Part shown: in pieces, positions 46,026 through 56,648 of the stretch
Numbering within the stretch: position 1 is the stretch's first letter
Layout of the letters: each line of letters opens with the position of its first letter
Assembly: GCA_020809705.1 (NCBI GenBank)
Contig: CP085829.1
Span: 620,001-684,000 of the forward strand
Origin: Calonectria ilicicola
Taxonomy: Eukaryota; Ascomycota; Sordariomycetes; Hypocreales; Nectriaceae
DNA length: 64,000 nt
Direction: 5' to 3'
Translations under genes and position numbers: made by a program
The notes under the pieces: generated by a model
Seen by the model: only the letters and a program-made list of their open reading frames with translations
Told to the model about the DNA's origin: nothing
Database searches by the model: none

Positions 46026-46370
46026 AATAGGAATTTATATAAGATTGTTGTCATAGAATGAGATACTTTGATACAGTGGCTTGTTACTGCTTAACAAGAA
46101 ATCAAAGAATAAGAAATGAATATATTTGATGTACTGTATGAATTGATAATACAATAAAATAAATATGTAGTCTTTTAAAAATAACTATAGTAATGTTCTT
46201 TATAACCAATAGACATATTACTTACATAATAGTAGAAGCTATTCATTTTAATAGTTTAATAATATATAAATTTTACTTCTCTACTAATATCTCTTATATA
46301 AATCTTACTCTCTAAGCTTAAATTACAGTATTTAAAAGTCTTAATTTTTATAAAAGCATTAATAGAAAAA
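46026..46370. other. Extremely AT-rich spacer
   Basis: About 345 bp with very few G or C, running up to the ATG of the HET C-terminal frame. This composition is typical of RIP-mutated transposon remains, but no element structure is left. Confidence 0.6.
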
Positions 46371-46820
46371 ATGGCGAGTGCCAGACAGGTACATCCCCGT
46401 TCAAACAAAATGAAAAGTTTGACAGATTCAACACCCGAAGATCTTGAACAGAGATATCTTGATGCAGCCAACTATTTCCGAACATGGCTGTGTGATCAAA
46501 TCCCACAATCTCTTCCTAGTCAGCGGGACCAGGATAAAGCCGTTGCATTATTATCAATAGATGGGTTTTCTCACCATCGAAGGGTATTTGTTACACGAGA
46601 AGGGCGAATCGGTATCGGGCCAGAGATGATGCAGCCAGGTGACGAGGTTGTTGTTCTATTTGGTGGTAGAGTCCCATACGTGATTCGCCAGCAACCCGAC
46701 TCCCAGATGTTTATTGGAGACTGTTATGTCACAGATGATTCCATAATGTTTGGTGAAATGGCGAGAAGTGTGCGTCTTGAAGGCAAGGGTCCCGGAATTT
46801 GCACTTTCCGGTTCGTGTAA
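46371..46820 (+). CDS. Detached HET-6-type C-terminal domain, 149 residues
   Basis: The frame codes YLDAANYFRTWLCDQIP, then HHRRVFVTREGRIGIGPEMM, QPGDEVVVLFGGRVPYVIR and MFIGDCYVTDDSIMFGEM. This is the conserved end of HET-6-like proteins, in which RRFF-x-T-x-x-GxxGxGP, GD-x-V-x-V-L-x-G-x-x-xP and FVGDCYV normally close the chain. No HET domain precedes it; the nearest one (42311-43810) on the same strand lacks this end. It starts with its own ATG in an AT-rich context, so it may be an expressed small protein or a gene fragment. I prefer a split or disrupted HET gene. Confidence 0.75.
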   Translation: MASARQVHPRSNKMKSLTDSTPEDLEQRYLDAANYFRTWLCDQIPQSLPSQRDQDKAVALLSIDGFSHHRRVFVTREGRIGIGPEMMQPGDEVVVLFGGRVPYVIRQQPDSQMFIGDCYVTDDSIMFGEMARSVRLEGKGPGICTFRFV

Positions 46821-48698
46821 AGCAGAGAAGAGGAGGGACGTACAACGCTTGACCGCTGATTTTGGCCACGTGCTGCATATTTTCTCGAAAATTTGTACTT
46901 AGCTACCACTTGGTGAACATTTTAGAGCTGCTCATTGAGCATTAACCAAAGACTGTTGATAGATAACTTTGAAAGTCCGTTTTATAGGCAATCATATATA
47001 CTCTTTTATGGCCAGTGTAAATTTACCAGGCATACAATGATGAATGGTAAAGGTTAATATTGATTGATATTGCGTGTAGCATACTTATAGCTCAGATTGA
47101 GTACGTTCTGGCTTACAAAAACAAGGCCGGATGATCGAGCATATTTTGAAGACGAAGAATTCTACTTCAGTTAGCTGTATTACTGCAAAACCCATGGATT
47201 CATCAGATCACTTTCGCGAGATCAGAGTCGTGCAGTATAAATATTGCAAGAAATGCGAAAGCAATAATTTAGCGAATGCCTTCATTTTGCTCCACTATAG
47301 CATAGCCCCAATTCACAAGATTCACTGCAATTTTAGCTACACAGCACCACATCTGACAAGGGACGGGAAAATCAACCAGTAGCTACATCCGTATGCCATG
47401 CACTGTTCCGGAGTCACACGGAGTCACAAGCAATCACACTCACTGCAATTTTAGCGGCACGGAGCTACATCCATCTGGCAGGGGGGAAAACCCCCGACTC
47501 GTGGCTAAATTCACCTGCTGCGTACTTGCTTTTTGTTACATTGCACTTCCATTCTTATATTGACCAGAAAACTAAGCTCACGTTCGAGAGGGCAGTCCAA
47601 GTTGAATTGTTTTCTATGATTCAAGTATTGGCTTGAAGGCCGCCACAATGAATGCTGATCAGTCAACGACCAATTGGCCCCCAATAAGATATTAATTCTA
47701 TCAGGTCTGCATCATTGAACAAATCAACCAATAGACAAGAATAAAATACATCTCACTACTACTAACTTGCATGGCCTTCCCTTCCTTGCGGCTGAAACCA
47801 AGTTTCGGGGCGGCTCGGCCCAGTGGCGCTGGCTCGCACACCATGCATGGCAGTTTAATATATGCTTGCCGTCAAGCGCTGCTTTAGAGTTATTAACAAG
47901 AGCAGCAGCAGATGCCGCCAGTCGAAATCCAAAAACTGGGTTCCGCGTACATACCGTATGCACGAGCACGGGGGTTTTCTTTCTTGCAGCAAGAGGGCGT
48001 CTTCGTAGAGAACCTGACGGACGGACGGGCGGGATAAGCTTAAAAGGGACGTGTTTGTTCACGATGCATCATATTTCGGGTGTTCTACTCTACTTGAACC
48101 CGGTTGATCCCCGAGATAACGGTCACGAGGATAAGCAACACGGACGAGCAAGGGCGTTAGGTATCCATTCGCCGAGGCCCCCGCAGTAAGCTGAGCTGAT
48201 TACATTCCTGCTCCCTCGGATAGCCACTTCCGGCCAATTCCCAATGTTGCAAATGCCGGCAGATGAGATATGAAACAAGCCCAATCCAGTCTGATGTCAT
48301 TCAGTAAAATGAAGATGAAGGTGGTTGGATATGATCGCTATTGAGTCTGCCTAACCCTATTGATAAGAGGTATACGCCGTGATGCAAAAGACATGTAGTT
48401 GTAGACTGAAAAGACGTCGACCTTGAAGTCCGTAAACCAGTAGTAAAAAAAAAAAAAAACGGAACAAGTCCACTCTCAAAATCATTTCGCTCAATGACTC
48501 CTTTACTCGTTCATAGTGTGTCGCCTTCTCCCTGCGCGCCCTTCCCCGTCGGCCGTCTATTTACCGATACGTTATTAATCTATGATACATGAATGATGAC
48601 ACTCGTCTTTGGATTTCGTGTTGTGCTTCTTTTTCGCCCTTTCCCCGCGTGTGAGACTCTGTTTTGTATTTGTAATTTTTGTTTGTTTATGAAATTCA
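46821..48698. other. Intergenic with a diverged direct repeat
   Basis: A string TCACTGCAATTTTAGC occurs near 47322 and again near 47440, followed in both by related CAC.. and a GGGA/GGGG-AAAA string, so about 50 bp is duplicated with divergence. Frames at 47131 and 47767 have no recognised domain. A poly-A run lies at 48447. Confidence 0.5.
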
Positions 48699-49960
48699 TT
48701 AGATGTTGATGTTGAGGGGGTATGTCTCCTCATGGGCGTCGAAAAAGTAGTTGGGAAGTTGAGAATGGAAGTTTCCGTGCAGACGGCGGATGGTGAGGTC
48801 GAGGATGGCGTTCTTGAGGTTGTCAATGGACAGGTGCTTGCGGAACCAGTGGTGGCGGACGAAGACACCACCGCAGGTCTTGTCTCCGATGTAGGGAGCG
48901 CCGTTACCGTCCATGCAGGGGATGGCGACAATGTCGTTGGTGTTTGTGGTGTTATCCATGTACTCGTAGCGGACGTGCTCGGAGAAGGCAGCCTGCTCGT
49001 GAGCCCAGTCCTTGCCCCAGTGAGGGCAGTCCTGCCAGCGCTCGCCAGTGGGGCATCGGTCCCAGTTGTTGAACATCTCCTGGGTGCGGTTGCTCTGCTG
49101 GGCAATAACGAAACCAGTGTTAAACATGACACGGCCCTTGGAGTCGCGGTTGCGCTTGGAGTCGGGGTCGTGGGCCATGGCAATGAGTGAGTCGGGGGTG
49201 AACTTCCACAGGCTCATGAGCCACTCAAAGGGGAGGTGGGGGTACTCGAACATGGCGTCGGCGTCGAGGAAAACGACGATTTCGTGGGTCTTGAGCGCCT
49301 CCCTGATGACGGGGACCTTGACCCAGGTGTTGTGGCGATCGGGGTACTCGGGAGCGCGGACCAGGCGGTAGTCGTAGCCGTGAATCATGGCTGCGATGCG
49401 GGTTAGCAGGGTTGACAAGAAAAAAAAGAAGTTTTTAGTAACATACCATAGAGGTAGTGGCCGAGCCAGCCAGCAGTGCCCCTCGTCATGTTCTTGTAGT
49501 CAAGAGGGTTGGGGTTCATGATGTCGCCGGGCGCATTCTTCATGCGGGTGTCGATGTCAACAATGAGAAGCTTCTTGCCGAGGGGCTTCCATCGGTAGGC
49601 GTCGGGGGCGATGTTGTAGTCGTATCCCTCGAGCGACTTGAAGTGGGTGTCGTCCAAGCTGTGCAGAGCGGGCTTCCAGAGGGCCTGGATGAGGCCGGGC
49701 AGGTCCTTGGGGACGTTTTCGGGGTGCAGAGACTCGACGCTCTCACTAGTATTGCATTGTTAGACGAACCAATTCCATTGTTGGGTGATTTTTTTTTTTG
49801 GCTGCACTACTCACATTCCCTTGCCGCCGTTTTGCGACGATGATGAATGTTGCCGCGAAGGCGACATCATGTAAAAGTCGCGGGCGTAGAATACCACACC
49901 CATGGACATGAGGATGCCCGCCACGAGCAGAGCCCATTTTGAAATGCCCTGCTTCACCAT
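48699..49960 (-). CDS. GT34 galactosyl/mannosyltransferase (GMA12/MNN10 family), 378 residues
   Basis: Three exons: 49815-49960, 49447-49745 and 48699-49390, introns of 69 and 56 bp, all in phase. The protein is type II: a short cytosolic MVKQGISK, then a signal anchor WALLVAGILMSMGVVFYARD, then the catalytic domain. The GT34 motifs are KLLIVDIDTRM, AMIHGYDYRLVRAPEY, EIVVFLDADAMFEYP (DxD near residue 192-194, binds the nucleotide sugar with Mn2+), MFNTGFVIAQQS and the C-terminal VRHHWFRKH. It should act in the Golgi, adding alpha-linked galactose or mannose to glycoprotein outer chains. The start at 49960 is the first ATG before the anchor. Codon use is GC-rich like other core genes. Confidence 0.93.
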
Positions 49961-50795
49961 GTTGTCGATAGCTTCAGCCAAGCGAGGCCGAGCGCGTGTG
50001 TCGGAAAGGAGCGGACAAGGGGGGGAAAGGTCCCTCGGGATCAATCGAGTCGGGATTCGGGTGTGTGGAGGATATTAAAAAGTGAAAGAAGAAGAGCGAT
50101 GGAAGAAAGAAAAAAGTAGGTCTTGGTTCGGTTCAGGTACACTCCCCTCGTGTGCTGGCGGGAGGTGGGGATGCTCAGCAAAATAAATGATCAACTTGCA
50201 ACCGTTTCATTAACCCAACACACACTCACACACGGGTAGATAGATATGGAGAGAGAGGAAGAGAGGAGGGATGAAAAAAAGAGAGAGTGAGAGAGAAGAG
50301 GCGTGAGAGAAAAACGAAAAGCGGGACTGGGTTGCATATCAAGGTTTCTGGGCGGGCACCACCATCTCGTAGCAATTGACACTGTCTCGCGCTCGGTTTC
50401 ACCACGCGAGCACCACAGTCCACGGTGAAGCACCAGCGCGAGAGCTGCCAGTGCACACACGGCGCCCCGGATCGGGCCTGGGGTCGCCGCTGGGACGCTC
50501 TCTCGTATCGTCATTTCGACAGGCATTCGGTAACCGGCACACACATGGCAGCGGACGGGGGGGGCGGATGGGGGGGGAGTGAGGAAGTGGAGGAGTGGAG
50601 GACAGGTGTATCGCCAGTGCGGGCGATTTTTTTACGAGGGGACCAACGGGCTCTCGCGATCTGCACCTTTGGCTCGCCGGGAGTGGTGTGTGACGAGCGC
50701 GAGAGAGTGTGTGTGTGGCGCAATTCGGGGGGGTGTGATTGTGCGCGTGTGGCCGTTTGTGTTCCCTGAGAAGGACACGGGGAATCGCTAAAGGT

Positions 50796-50871
50796 GCAGG
50801 CAGAGAGGGCACCTCTGTAGCGCCCTGTAGTGCCCCGTAGTGCCCTGGAGGTAGCGCCTCTCTCTGCCTGC
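50796..50871. repeat. Imperfect hairpin with internal GTAGYGCCC repeats
   Basis: GCAGGCAGAGAG at the left pairs with CTCTCTGCCTGC at the right; inside, ACCTC pairs with GAGGT, and a core of GTAGCGCCCT, GTAGTGCCCC and GTAGTGCCCT repeats forms the loop. Such a stem could fold in RNA or DNA. Confidence 0.6.
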
Positions 50872-51165
50872 TTGCTGCATGCTGCTGCGCCCCGCCCGGC
50901 CGTGGCTTGATCTCCCTCTCCGCGTCCTCGCCGCGGGATTGGCCCGTCGCACGCCACGTTCCTGGCCACCTCAGGCTGTTGGCACTTGGCTCCGAGGCCA
51001 AGCTTTTTGCCAGAGCAAGGGTTGTCGCCGTCCCGCCGCGACCAACGCCTGTCAAGTTGCAGCAAGGAGCAAGGGCAGGGCACCCACAGTCAAATCTCCC
51101 TGCTGGGCGTTGTTTGCTCAGGGATTGGACTCCATCCATCCTATCCCATCCCATCCTCTCTCTAT

Positions 51166-51190
51166 CCTGTCCTGTCCTGTCCTGTCCTGT
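51166..51190. repeat. (CCTGT)5 microsatellite
   Basis: Five exact CCTGT units follow a run of CATCC/CATCCC units; a separate CTGT run lies at 52378-52394. Confidence 0.85.
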
Positions 51191-54100
51191 CCCTTCTAGG
51201 CATCTACAGTACGGGACAAACCCGCTTGTGTTTAGGTACCGAGTTTCATCCACTGCTCCTCATCGCCCTCACCGCCACCACCAACGACAATAACAACAAA
51301 TGACGACAACACAACAATTCCACTTAACCACCACCAACAAAAAAGAACCACTAGCACAAACCACCGGCAAAACAACTTCTTCTCTCCTACTAACTAAAAA
51401 ACTAACCAACCATCGGCTCCCGCGCACCAGAAATATCCCCCCCTCTCCCCTTTGCCGAGAGTCAGTGGCCAATCCGGACCCCACTTGGCCTCCCCCCTGC
51501 GGTGCCGGGTGCCGAACCGAGCCAGCGCTGTAGCAGTGTCGCCATCCCTGCGCTGCGTCTCGATCCTTTTAGAACCCCTTTGCGATAAGCCACATCGTCC
51601 GCTGGCGCCCCTCCGAATTTCTCCTGCGAGCCCGCCCCACGTGCCGAGTGCCCGTCCTCTCCAGACAGAATTCAGTTCGTCCCAAATCTAGATCAGCTTT
51701 TTTAATTACCACGTTCCATGGGGGGGGATGAGATGGGGGTAGCCCTGTGAGTTCCTGTGCCTGTGCCTGTGCCTGTATGACCCTGCGCCCTCTGGAAATT
51801 ATGTATTCGGCACTATCATAGGTGTACAGTTTGGTTCAAGTGCAATGAGGATCGAATATGAGTGAACCCTGGAATAGAAACCGGCCAACCAGACCGGCCC
51901 TTAACCCTTACCTCACCTTGGGGGCAATTTGCTAGCGCTGTGCCCTTCCCGTCCCTCGTTCCCCCGACACGCCGGCAAAAAGAAGAGCAAAAAAAAAGCA
52001 ACGACACGAACACTGCCTGCAGTCAGCCACCGATTTGTCCAAATCCATCCCATCGCTCATCGCCAAAGCAGAGTCGCCGAAAAGAGGGAAATGGCCGGAG
52101 CAGGGCCGCCCGAAACAGCCGCCCAAAACCGCTGGCCAGCCGTTGGGATTTCCCAATTGAGACTGTTTTGCGTCGCACATCATCATCATGCTCCTCACTA
52201 CTCCTCCTCCTTGCGTCGATCTCATTTCTCTTCTCCGAGGAGTGCTTCATCGCAATCTGGCCCTTTCCCTAATTGCCCGGTTAAGCTTTTGACAATGCAG
52301 CCCATGTGGATTAGCCTACATGACACCCTCGTCCATCTACAGGCTGCGACTGCTCTGTGTCTGTTTTAGCCCATCTGCCTGTCTGTCTGTCTGTCCTGTC
52401 TGTTACAGCCACACATGCACACGTAGTATACATGCACCAACCAACCAACACACACTTGTACTCACCACCAACAGATACTCACACACACTCATACACTCTC
52501 ACACTGCAATCCCGCCATCCCCATCCCTCCCCCCAGTCTGGAGTACATATCAAGTCTCACGTCCCAGCTTAATGGCTACTGCCGTGTGACGCATGGCTTA
52601 AGCTTGAAACTCTAGTGCCAGCAATGCTACCATGGCATGCATCGCACCACAAATCGCACGGCGCATCAGCCAACAAAAACACAGCCGCCCATAAACCCCC
52701 CCCTCATCCCCCTCCCCCCCTACTCGTGACACATTCGCTTTCTTTTGCCAGAAAGCTCTGCTGTTTCGCTGGTTGTTTTAGCACCCGAAAATCGCCCGTT
52801 TCGCTCGCCTCCCTCCAGGACTGGACAAACCCGCCGCCGCCGCTCGTTTTGGCTGACCTGAACCAGACCAGCGACCGCACCACCCGGGGTCCTGATGTCA
52901 CGCTAGCCCTGCACCAACACCCGCGGCCACTACGAACCGTCCAATCCCAGGCCCTGCAAAGAAAATAAAATAGTCCGTAATGGGAATGGGAATAGTCCGT
53001 CGTAATGGGAGCAAAGGAAAAAAGATACGTACACATTTACCACCCCAGTCAAGGGTTTCCAGAAAACCGCAGGGCCCGGGGCTCCAGGTGTTCCAGGCAC
53101 TTGCGCACACCATGCCCTGCCCTGCCTGCTGCAGCTTGCGGGTGGGTTTTTCTTCCAGCTTCGCTCTCTCGCGGGTCGCCTGGCCTAAGAGACAGAGCCC
53201 CATTGTGTTATTTACAGCTTCGCTCGACAAAAGTCCGCAGGGGTTTGTTGGCTTGGCAGTCGAGTTTGAGCTCTTAATGCGATAATCGGATACGAGGACC
53301 CGTTTCCTCCCTTATTCATGCATGCATTGCTCTGACAAATCGCCGTGGCCCCCTCCCCCAGCCTTGTCTGGCGGGAATCCTTTTCCATCAATCCAGTGCC
53401 TCTGTTCCTTCAGCCCATAAGCTTCCTCCAGCCCTTAATCGACAGGCTCTAGAAGCAGTAAGAACAAAAAAAGGCGATGCGATCCACATTCCATGGCCAA
53501 GTCCAGGTACTGCACTGATGGACCTGGACCCGACCCACAGCCACCTGCAGCCCAAGTAGGCGCACCCTGCTCTTGGTCGCCGATGAGGCCATTCAGATCA
53601 GACCAGGTCCAGGCCGAGGAGCAAAAAAAGGAAAGCTCCGATCAATCAATCAATCAGTCAGACTGTGTGACAAACACTTTGCAGCGTGCTGTAGATTGCG
53701 CAGGGATGACGATATTCCGCACCCACATGCGTTCCATTCCAATTGGGATGAAAAAAAAAATTAAGCTTCTCTCCTATGTACTTTTCCCGCAGGGGGGCTA
53801 GAATATGGAGATCCCGTCGCTTCGTGTCTGCTCAAACAGATGCAGGCAAGCTCTCTCTCTAGCTCCAGCTGGCGGACTTTTTACGAGAGACGGGAATTAT
53901 CTCTCGTTTCTTTTTGGTTTTTTTTTCGCACTCTGCCAAGGCGCCTGTTTAGCCTTGCAGCAGGTGTGCAATGACGCGTTCACGAGCAACTGCAGCAGCT
54001 TGCGGTCGTATGAGCGGCTCGTTTTCCGCCATCTTCCCACAGATCACGACAACAAATGGTGGCTTGCTACGCCACCACAGCCGAGGAGCTAGCGATGTGA

Positions 54101-55726
54101 TGGGAGCCAATAGCGCCGGGATGTGGGCTTCCAATTGCTACACGGGACAAGACTGAGCCACTAAAATCAGAACAGTGACCAACCAACGAACCTCCGACAA
54201 ACCCGGCAGCAACGCAACACCATCGTCAGCCTTGTGGTGCAAATCGAGATGTGCAACGGGCTGCTACGTAGCTATCACAAAATACAACACCACAGACGTG
54301 TTCGCCAGGGAATTAATTTAATTAATCTGGGAGATTTAAACCAGGATCCCAATCAGACACGGGCCAATGAGAGGCATTGAGCTTCCCTGGCGCAATCTGC
54401 TTTTGCCTGCCTGCCATGCGTACTACATTACCCCAAAAAACGCAAAAAATGGCATCGGGACCATGTTCTGTCCTGGGCTGAACTCTACAGCGGCCCATGT
54501 CCCTCTTTTTCCAGATTTGTTCCATGCAAAATAGGGGACAACTCTGAGATTGCTATCGACAGGGTTTAAGCTTCCTGGGATGCGGGCGGCCTTGTTTGAG
54601 CATATCTCCGAGCTTATCCCACTCGCGCCTTGTCTTGTCTTGTCAAAACGCCCGCCAGACCAAAACGCTTGGCACTGAGAGATAGGGCGCGGCCACTCCG
54701 GCGGGCACGGCGACGTCGGCGGGGAGCACCACCTGTCAAGTTCAGTCAATGCGGCTTCGACGCGAGGGCTGGCCCTGCGCTGCGCATTGATTATTATTCT
54801 AAAAACAGCATTGCTTATAGCTTATTCTCTTTTTTCGCTTTCTTTGACGACCATCGCGTGGTCCGAACCGCCACCTGAAATGTCACGTCACACTGGTTGA
54901 GGTTGGGGCTTGGTCCATGCGACGTGTCAAATCCAAGACTTAGTTACCCTGGACCGGTTTTTAATATGGATGGATTCGATACCACTGGGGGAAACTATCC
55001 ATAGATAAGGGGATGTATCAATGAGACATGCGTAATAATAATTCTGATGTAAAGTAAAACAATCACATTGGGTGTTGTGACGTATCGGTTTTTAAGTGGT
55101 GCAGTGTGGAAGTGAGGTCAAGTTTGGTGTAATTGAAATCATGTTTCGCTCACACATCAATGAGACACGACAGTGAAACTCTAGGTCCTACAATTACAAT
55201 GTAATCAACCAAGTGGCTATCTAAAATTAAGAGTAACGAAAAAAAGCAATCAATTTCATTATATCTGTTGCAAATAGATAGACTTGACACAACCACCCTT
55301 ACCCTGTCAGCATTTTATTTTGCTTCCCAAGCCGTAGTTGAGACAAAAACTAGCCAAGCTAGCACAAACCACCAAGCTTCTGACATCATCATCCTCATCT
55401 GCTGCCGAAGAAGCATTCTCATCCTTCAACGGCCAAAATTAATGCGCCAAGGCTGCTGATTGCATGCATGTCGCCAAGAGAGCCGTTCAACTACCGTTTC
55501 ATTGCTGCATACATGTGACAGGGTTCACCCAAATGCCAAGTCACTGCCCGCATCATCTCCTTTGCCTTGTCTTGGCTTTCGCCAAGTCGTCAATTTTTTT
55601 TTTTCGCCCCGAGACACCTGCCTGAGTGACACCCCCTCCAAACAAAACCTCGCTTACAACGTATTATTTGAGCCACCCGATAAGCGACGATGAGGACCCC
55701 TCAAACCCCAAGACTTTTTTATTTGA

Positions 55727-56218
55727 TCATAGTGATTTCCGAAAGTAGACGCGTTCGTACCCAGACTCGGTTTTTCTCTCGGTCTCGATAAAGCCCATTT
55801 TGGGGTACAGGGCCAGGTTCTCGTACATCTTGACATTGGTGAAGAGCGTGAGCGCTGGGTAGCCGTGCGACGTTGCAAAGTCCTCTGCGTAGTTCATGAG
55901 CACGCGTCCGTACCCGCGGCCCTGGGATGTGGGATCTACAACCAGGTTGTTGATCTTGACCGAGTCCGAGTCCTTGTCGATGCCGAGGATGATGGAGCCC
56001 ACAACGGCGCTCGCTTCGTCGTCGTTGTGGAGGACAAAGATTTCGTGCGTCTGCATCATTTCTTCGTAGTCGGCCTTCATTGGCGCAGGTTCCTTGCCGA
56101 TGCGCTCAATGTATTTGGAGTAGGCTGCGACAACCATGGATTTAATAACCGGAATGTCTTCGAGTTTTGCCTTTTCAATGTGCACTCCCGACGGGAGGGG
56201 GCGAAATGATTGAGACAT
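55727..56218 (-). CDS. GNAT-family N-acetyltransferase, 163 residues
   Basis: Intronless, from ATG 56218. The acetyl-CoA-binding motif A is clear at about residues 88-110: INNLVVDPTSQGRGYGRVLM, in which QGRGYG is the Q/RxxGxG/A pyrophosphate loop. The preceding beta strands (AVVGSIILGID) and the C-terminal motif B (LTLFTNVKMYENLALYPKMG) complete the fold; KMGF is the usual end. Length is normal for single-domain members. The enzyme transfers acetyl from acetyl-CoA to an amine; small molecule or protein substrate cannot be told. It is followed on the same strand at 56649 by a DUF3533 membrane protein. Confidence 0.92.
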   Translation of the reverse strand: MSQSFRPLPSGVHIEKAKLEDIPVIKSMVVAAYSKYIERIGKEPAPMKADYEEMMQTHEIFVLHNDDEASAVVGSIILGIDKDSDSVKINNLVVDPTSQGRGYGRVLMNYAEDFATSHGYPALTLFTNVKMYENLALYPKMGFIETERKTESGYERVYFRKSL

Positions 56219-56648
56219 GTTGTATTAGTAAAGTTGAGTTGCTAAAGTATAACTCGGCTTATTGGATAGTGTATTGCGTGATCAGTTTACGTTGTAGTGA
56301 ATTTATACAGTTGTAAAGTCAGAGCCGGGTCAGCTTTGAGTCAGTGGCCGAAGTCAGAATAATATCACTCATAAGGAGGGGTCAATTGTAAGCTAGTGAC
56401 CGATAACATCGGGACGAGCTAATTGTTTGCGGCATAGATGTTAATTTATGCATTAGTTTGCTGATCCTTTCGTATACTTGCCCTATCATTTACTCAGATG
56501 AGTGAGTTCATTGGGAACGATGGAGTCAGTGGTGACTTGTATTTTGTCTAGATCTAATTACAACACAACCTAATCGGATACATTTCTAACTGCCGAAGCG
56601 AATTTGTAAGCCTTCTAACCACTGCCGATAAGACATCCTTTGAGTCAT
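56219..56648. other. Intergenic, no gene seen
   Basis: Promoter of the GNAT gene and 3' region of the DUF3533 gene. No conserved frame was recognised. Confidence 0.6.

Larger units (their letters stand above)
49961..55726. other. 5.7-kb gene-free stretch with low-complexity DNA
   Basis: Lies upstream of the GT34 gene and reaches the 3' end of the GNAT gene. It is full of short C/T, G/A and CA/GT strings, homopolymers and microsatellites. Open frames of 100-280 codons here (for example 50399-51253 on the minus strand) are Pro/Arg/Ser/His biased, overlap on several frames and lack domains, so I call none. A long regulatory region or a non-coding transcript is possible. Confidence 0.5.

Noticed and set aside
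48575..49190. Ser/Thr/Pro-rich frames opposite and within the GT34 gene
   Set aside because: Shadows of the GC-biased third codon positions of the true GT34 exons.
50399..51253. 284-codon minus-strand frame and overlapping frames
   Set aside because: Pro/Arg/Ser/His-rich translation of simple repeats (for example repeated TGQDR from CCTGT units); several frames open at once.
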